Source: Piscicola geometra
Taxonomy: Eukaryota > Annelida > Clitellata > Hirudinida > Piscicolidae
Length of the DNA stretch: 64,000 nucleotides
Direction of reading: 5' to 3'
Assembly (NCBI GenBank): GCA_943735955.1
Contig: OX030955.1
Coordinates: 4,304,835 to 4,368,834 of the forward strand
The position numbers were made by a program, and so were the translations under genes. This document shows, piece by piece, positions 58,954-64,000 of this stretch; positions within the stretch are counted from its first letter, which is position 1; every line of letters begins with the position of its first letter. Below the pieces are notes generated by a model. That model did no database searches. It had not been told where the DNA came from and saw nothing but the letters and a program-made list of their open reading frames with translations.

Positions 58954-60578
58954 ATGAAGTCCTTTTGCATCGTCTTCCTCGCTGTCCTCCTCCAGCTCAG
59001 CAATGGTGCCTTAACATTCATACTCTTTATAGATAAAATAATTACGAAATCTATTAATTTTCAAATCAAATACAAATTTTCATAACTGAATAGCGACTTT
59101 AAGAATATTCTAGAACTTTCACAATTCGCACAGCCATCCCTCTGGAGGAGGCATCGCTCAATACAGACCCATTTATCATTAATGGAGTGGATGCTAAGGT
59201 AAAGATTTTAATCGGCTACCTCCTCATTTATTAAATACTCATTTAACGTTTGAACGCACTTAGAACAAACAATCATTTACTTCAGATCGGTGAGTTTCCT
59301 CACCAGCTGATGCTGCAGAGAGGAAGTGGAAGCTCTTACAGATTCCTTTGTGGTGCTGTTCTCATCAGCAAGCACCAAGCCTTCACGGCTGCACACTGTG
59401 TTGAAAGATTGTTAGTAAATTAATCTTTTCAAAACTATGATTATAAGAGTTCGATATAAGCTTTCCTAAATATGATCGCTCAAAATTTCAATCTATTTAT
59501 ACCCAATGTGAAATTTTAGTTATATTAATTTAAAAATTATTCCTAATAAGGAGATGTTTGATAATTAATTATTTCTTTCTTCAAAGACTCTTTTTATATC
59601 TCCAACAGTCCTGCCAGTGCTTTCAGAGTAATTGCTGGTCAACACAGCACTCTGGTTCAGAAAGATACTCAAATTGTCAACATCAGCAAATATGTCATGG
59701 TAGGCCTTCTATTCACCAAGTTCTATATGGCTTATCGTCGAAAAATGTATTTTCGATATTTAGAAATAATTAAATTAAATTTTCAAAAATTGAAGGTTAA
59801 AAAAAAGTAATCTTTAAATTTTTTTCCATTACTTTCTATTTCACAGCATCCCAAATACAACACTGGCCCAGCAACTTTCTCTGATGATTTCGCTATTCTG
59901 ACCTTCGAGAAGCCTGTCAAGTTCACTCCCACCATTCAGCCAATCTACTGGAACGATGACCAAAACCTTACCTTCGCTGGAGAACGTTGCCACCTCAGTG
60001 GATGGGGAAGAAGTAAAATATTTTAATATTATTAATTTCCTAATAATTTAACGTGTTAAGTTCAAGTTAATTTATTAAGATTTGTTTATACTTCAAAAAC
60101 TTATAATCTCCCGCAGCCCACTCTGCTTCGCAAGCAACCGTGCTACAGAAGGTTCATATGAAAATTCTTTCAAACCAAGAATGCGCTCAAAAAACGATTC
60201 CATCTGCCAGAATTTACCCAGGCCACATTTGTGCCTTTGAGCCCGTCTACGGATCTTGCAGTGTTAGTCAAAAATTTTAGATTTTTATTTTGACTTTTTT
60301 TTTCTTCAAGCAATTTAATTAAAAAATCATTAAACAGCAATTAATATTTGTAAACTGAGCATGTTTTTTATTTTCTTAGAAAACATATTCAGCCAAACAA
60401 CATCTTTCAGGGAGACAGCGGTGGTCCAATGACTTGCATGTACAAGGGCAACAGGATCTTGGCAGGAGTGACTTCTTGGGGCATAGTTTCTGGAGGCACC
60501 TGCAGTACCAGTCATGCTTCAGTGTACGCCAGAATCTCCTACTTCAAGGACTTCATCGCCAAACACATCATTGAATAA
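58954..60578 (+). CDS. secreted serine protease, S1 family, chymotrypsin-like
   Basis: Seven exons: 58954-59005, 59134-59198, 59286-59410, 59609-59699, 59847-60012, 60117-60262, 60411-60578; phases join, 270 aa. A signal peptide (MKSFCIVFLAVLLQLSNG) and short propeptide precede the mature N-terminus IINGVDAKIGEFP (usual IVGG). Catalytic triad: His in AFTAAHC, Asp in SDDFAIL, Ser in SCSGDSGGP. The S1-pocket position 189 is Gly (GSCSGDSGG), not the Asp of trypsin, with Gly at 216 (SWG) and Ser at 226 by alignment, so cleavage after hydrophobic residues is more likely than trypsin specificity. The propeptide ends DPF, without the basic residue usually cut by trypsin. A decayed copy of the last exon lies downstream; AATAAA at about 60603. 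Confidence 0.93.
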
Positions 60579-60599
60579 GAACCGGTTTCCGAAATGGAC

Positions 60600-61555
60600 C
60601 CATAATAAATCCTATAATTCTTAAAATAGAACGAATTGTGATAATTTTGATTTTAAAAACTTATCGTTTTTAAATAGTATTTTAATTAAATGATATTTAT
60701 AAAAAAATTAGTTTGTCGAGTTTTTTTATTAATAAATATTTGATATCAGAATATCAAAGTACTTCAAACTTCAACGTCTGTCACTAACAATACTAAAACC
60801 AATAAAAGCGTAAAAATACCATATAAAATAAAAGCATAATTTCCAAGTTTATTATAAGATATTTTACAGAGTATTTAAGACTGATCAAATAGAAGAGTCC
60901 AATTGATTCCTGTCGCACCACTATTAGCAACTCAGACTCGTAAAGGGGTAAATCCAGATTCGACTACAGACTTTCCAACCTATGTAGATATTTCACAGTA
61001 AAAAAATCAAGAACAATATTGATTCTATTTCTTTTAAATAAAAAATAATTTTTAGATTGTCGAAATCGGACACTGACTATCGGAAGCGGAGCACTGACAC
61101 TAAGTATTATCAGAATCGGTGTGGTATTCTTAGTTTGGAAGCATCATAAAAAATTATTTAAAATAAAGTATTATAAAATTTGAAGCAGTAAAAGAACGTT
61201 CTTCAATATTCAGAAAAAATTATCTAACAGATACACCTATATATTTAGTATGAAATATTTTTTAAATATGTAGAACATGCGCTTTTTATTTAACTTTTAA
61301 ATAGCTCAAAAGTATAATATATTTGTATTTATAGTAAAAAAATTTAATGGATTCTATTTTTATATTCTTTTTTTTAAAAATAAATGAAATGCAATTTTTT
61401 ATTTTTGTGAAAGACAAATAAGATGCCGCAAATCGAATGTTTTTAGTCAAATCTGGATTGACCCAAAGATTTTATAAGAAGGCAATAGGAATAGAAATAA
61501 GATTAAAACCGAACTTTTTGAATCCTTTGACACTGGTGTTGGGAATGAGACCAAA
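60600..61555. other. intergenic, AT-rich, 3' flank of protease
   Basis: No gene or repeat recognised apart from the polyadenylation signal near 60603. Confidence 0.5.
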
Positions 61556-61559
61556 AGTG

Positions 61560-61720
61560 CAGAAGGGCCCTTGTCAACAGGATCTTGGCAGGAGTGGCTC
61601 CTTGGATTACGTTTTTCGAAAAAACGTGCGACCCTAATATTCTTCTGTGTATTCCAGAAATGTCATCGACAAACATATTATTAAGTAAGGTTTGGTCACA
61701 GAAATGGAAACATTTTCAAA
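61560..61720 (+). pseudogene. decayed fragment of a protease last exon
   Basis: ACAGGATCTTGGCAGGAGTG (about 61578-61597) is identical to the start of a segment of the functional last exon at 60452-60471. After a deletion, GTCATCGACAAACATATTAT and AGTAAGGTTTGGTCACAGAA parallel its end and 3' UTR. Catalytic Ser and other exons are missing. Confidence 0.75.
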
Positions 61721-61963
61721 AAGATAAAATCGTATTTTCTAAATTAGGGAAATGATAGATTATAATTTTTATGAATTCACTAAAATTTTTGAATCAATAT
61801 TTTTAAAGTTTCTTTTAGTTTCATAATAAAACGTTTCTATAAGGCACAAATGTTTTGTTTTTTCATAGAGCATATCAGCAAGCTGTTGCATTGAACCTAA
61901 ATCATCATAGTTTCAATTTCTTGATTCATTTATGATTGAATTAAAGGTTTTTCTAGATTAACC

Positions 61964-62055
61964 CTGCCAAAAAGTTAACCCATGACAATTGAAAAGATTA
62001 TAAACGATAGAAAACTAGAATTTTAGTCAGAAATTTAATTATTTAGTTAAAAGAA
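61964..62055 (-). repeat. 91-bp copy of 3246-3336
   Basis: Near-identical reverse complement of the left-end block (CTGCCAAAAAGTTAACCCAT to TTTAGTTAAAAGAA). Confidence 0.9.
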
Positions 62056-62157
62056 TTAATGGCAACGGGCCGAAACTCTGTATCCTGGTACCCTGCTACA
62101 AGACCGAGTATTACTCGAAAAGAATTATAAGTGCGCCTTTTAGGTTAACTTAAACTT

Positions 62158-63140
62158 AACTAGAGACCGACCGAAATTCGGTTTCGGTTTCGGCGCCGAA
62201 ATTGCCAATTTTCTTTGTTTCGGCAATTTTTCGGTTTCGGCCGAATCTAATTTTACAATTTCGGCAATTTTTCGGTTTCGGCCGAAAATAATTTTGTAAT
62301 TTCGGCTCAATTTCGGTTTCGGCCGAAATGGATCTCATATTTACCGAAAACCCGAAATTTTTATTTATTTATGTAGTTTATCTGATATATCTGTATCTTC
62401 AATCAAATTATTAAGTTCGGATTCGATTCTCTGTTAGGTATCTATTAGTTATCGTGGTTGATTGATTTATGGGTGTCATCAGACTAATTATTCAAATAAC
62501 ATATACAAGCATCTGGAACAGCAATCATGTATTTGAAATTTAAGTAAATTGGCATACGTTCAATGATGATATTTAACAAAACTTTTTTTAAGCAAATTCT
62601 ATTTCTTAAAACATTTGTTTAAAAAATGTTATTGTCAAAAGTAAGTATTTGTATATCCTCAATCGAACTCGAATTATTAAGTTTGGGTTCGATTCTCATC
62701 TCTATTAGATATCTTTTAGATATCGTGGTTAATTGATTTATTGGTGACATACGTTCAATAATTGTTCGAATAACATATACAAGCATGTGGAATTCTAGAT
62801 ATGCCTTCTTTGAAAAACACTATATATAAGTCAAAAGAACGAGAAGATTTGGCTTCGATTAATTAATCAAAAAATAAATTTTGAAAATGTCGTTGAATCC
62901 TATTTGGAAGTTTTTTACAAAATGTCAGTCTGACCAAAGCAAAGCCTGTCAACAACAACAAATTTTTGTTGTTGAAAAACTTTTATTTTTTGGCTTAAAA
63001 TATACGCTTGTTTGGATTTACTTGTTAAACTGGCATTGTCAGCGTTAAATACTATTTTTTCATTTTTATTAAAAGTTGGAACAATGTCGGTTTCGGCTTC
63101 GGTTTTGGCCGAAAATGGGATTTTAATTTCGGCCTAATTT
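62158..63140. mobile_element. hAT-like non-autonomous element remnant with TTTCGGCCGAAA motifs
   Basis: Starts TAGAGACCGACCGAAATTCG (about 62160), comparable to the TAGAGGTCGGAC terminus at 48216. It is followed by repeated TTTTTCGGTTTCGGCCGAA subterminal motifs to 62350, an AT-rich interior with two related segments (GATATCGTGGTT-like, about 62380-62560 and 62640-62800), and a second motif block at 63083-63145. The right terminus is missing, so boundaries are approximate. Confidence 0.55.
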
Positions 63141-63145
63141 CCTAA

Positions 63146-64000
63146 CAATCCATCACAGTTGAACTGAGAATAATTCATGAAAATTTAGTCTTAAATACAG
63201 AAAAAGTCAAACAAACAAAAAGTTAATAAAACAAGATCTTTTGGACAGACCCCTACGTGGTCTGGTTATTTTAGTGTAGTAATTTTTCAAACACTTGTGA
63301 CACCAAAAAGAAAAAGGTGTATTAAAAATCACAAAAAATAAATACATGTGAGTAAGTTTCTAGTTCTCAGCTAAGCTTTTTGCTATCACCCTCACACAGT
63401 ATACTCGGCTTTATAACATTAACTTTAAAATTGAATATTAAAAACTAATTCAAATTTTAAAAATCTCGTTTTATCTTTGCACTGTAAATTTTAAGTTTGA
63501 AAAAAATAAAACACAGTCACGTTGAAAAATCTTATAGGAAGTCTCATTTGTCTTTTTGGTAATTTGGCAATGACCAATAGTATAGAAATGACGCCACCAG
63601 CCTATCATTTCAAAGAAATATAACGATTTACATATAAAAACGCCGCTTATTTTGCAATCAGCTTAAATCAACTTTTTGTTATATACTTTAATAAGCAAAA
63701 AAATCATGAGACTGATTTGAAAACAACAAAATTTGTAGTTTAATATCAAAAGAATGCCAGTGAAATCAAATCTCCTGCCGTTGTGCTGAAAAAACTTCAA
63801 AATCTCGCTTCGTAACAAAAATATTTGAGGGATGGATTGACTCTTCCGTAACGCTGCTCAACAACTTCAACATTCCGCAGATTCCACTAGTCTACCCCAA
63901 CTGTCCAAGAAGAATAGCTCTATCAAAAGCACGGTCTTTCCACTAGACGAGATCCAATAAACAATTGGTGAGACGAAACCAAGTTAGTCTCTAAGACATG
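63146..64000. other. no recognised feature
   Basis: AT-rich sequence with no supported coding exon or repeat; slightly more GC-rich sequence after 63830 could belong to a neighbouring gene but shows no domain. Confidence 0.4.

Noticed and set aside
61437..61637. 66-codon ORF downstream of the protease
   Set aside because: Contains a fragment of the protease last exon in the wrong context; treated as pseudogene debris.

Overview
This is intron-rich, AT-rich animal nuclear DNA. Splice sites are GT-AG, coding exons favour C/G at third positions, hAT transposons, tRNA-derived SINEs and non-LTR fragments are dispersed, and long simple repeats fill introns. The gene set (forkhead, ZW10, NuMA, PGC-1 family, XPNPEP1, RNF181) points to a bilaterian. 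I cannot name the species; an invertebrate is likely because the proteins are divergent and the introns short.

Layout. 1-5.5 kb: LINE remnant, a 1-kb TATCC microsatellite, a truncated hAT, and a copy of sequence that also flanks the protease at the right end. 6.06-7.25 kb: single-exon FoxA-like forkhead gene (+). 7.88-10.88 kb: hAT element with 8-bp target duplications and a broken transposase. 11.2-15.4 kb: ZW10 (-, 10 exons). 17.2-27.1 kb: NuMA-like gene (+, 16 exons) with a 5-kb coding tandem repeat. 27.7-29.4 kb: V-ATPase G-like gene (-). 29.7-30.2 kb: adenylate kinase (-). 32.0-36.0 kb: multi-C2H2 zinc-finger gene (-). 34.6-39.3 kb: a nearly identical tandem duplication of 2,330 bp. 38.8-42.4 kb: PGC-1-family coactivator (+). 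43.5-54.75 kb: XPNPEP1 (-, 22 exons, 616 aa), with a 52-bp minisatellite, a nested hAT-in-SINE and long dinucleotide tracts in its introns. 55.3-57.1 kb: RNF181 (-, 154 aa). 59.0-60.6 kb: secreted chymotrypsin-like serine protease (+), followed by a decayed exon copy and repeats to the end.

Gene relationships. ZW10 and NuMA, two dynein-recruiting mitotic proteins, lie head to head about 1.75 kb apart. The zinc-finger and PGC-1 genes also lie head to head, and the tandem duplication spans their shared promoter. Each gene therefore keeps one full copy and has one truncated copy, and the truncated copies converge on each other. Exon models for ZW10, NuMA, PGC-1, XPNPEP1, RNF181, the V-ATPase G-like gene and the protease were built by hand; reading phase closes across all junctions in them. 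In the zinc-finger gene one junction does not close.
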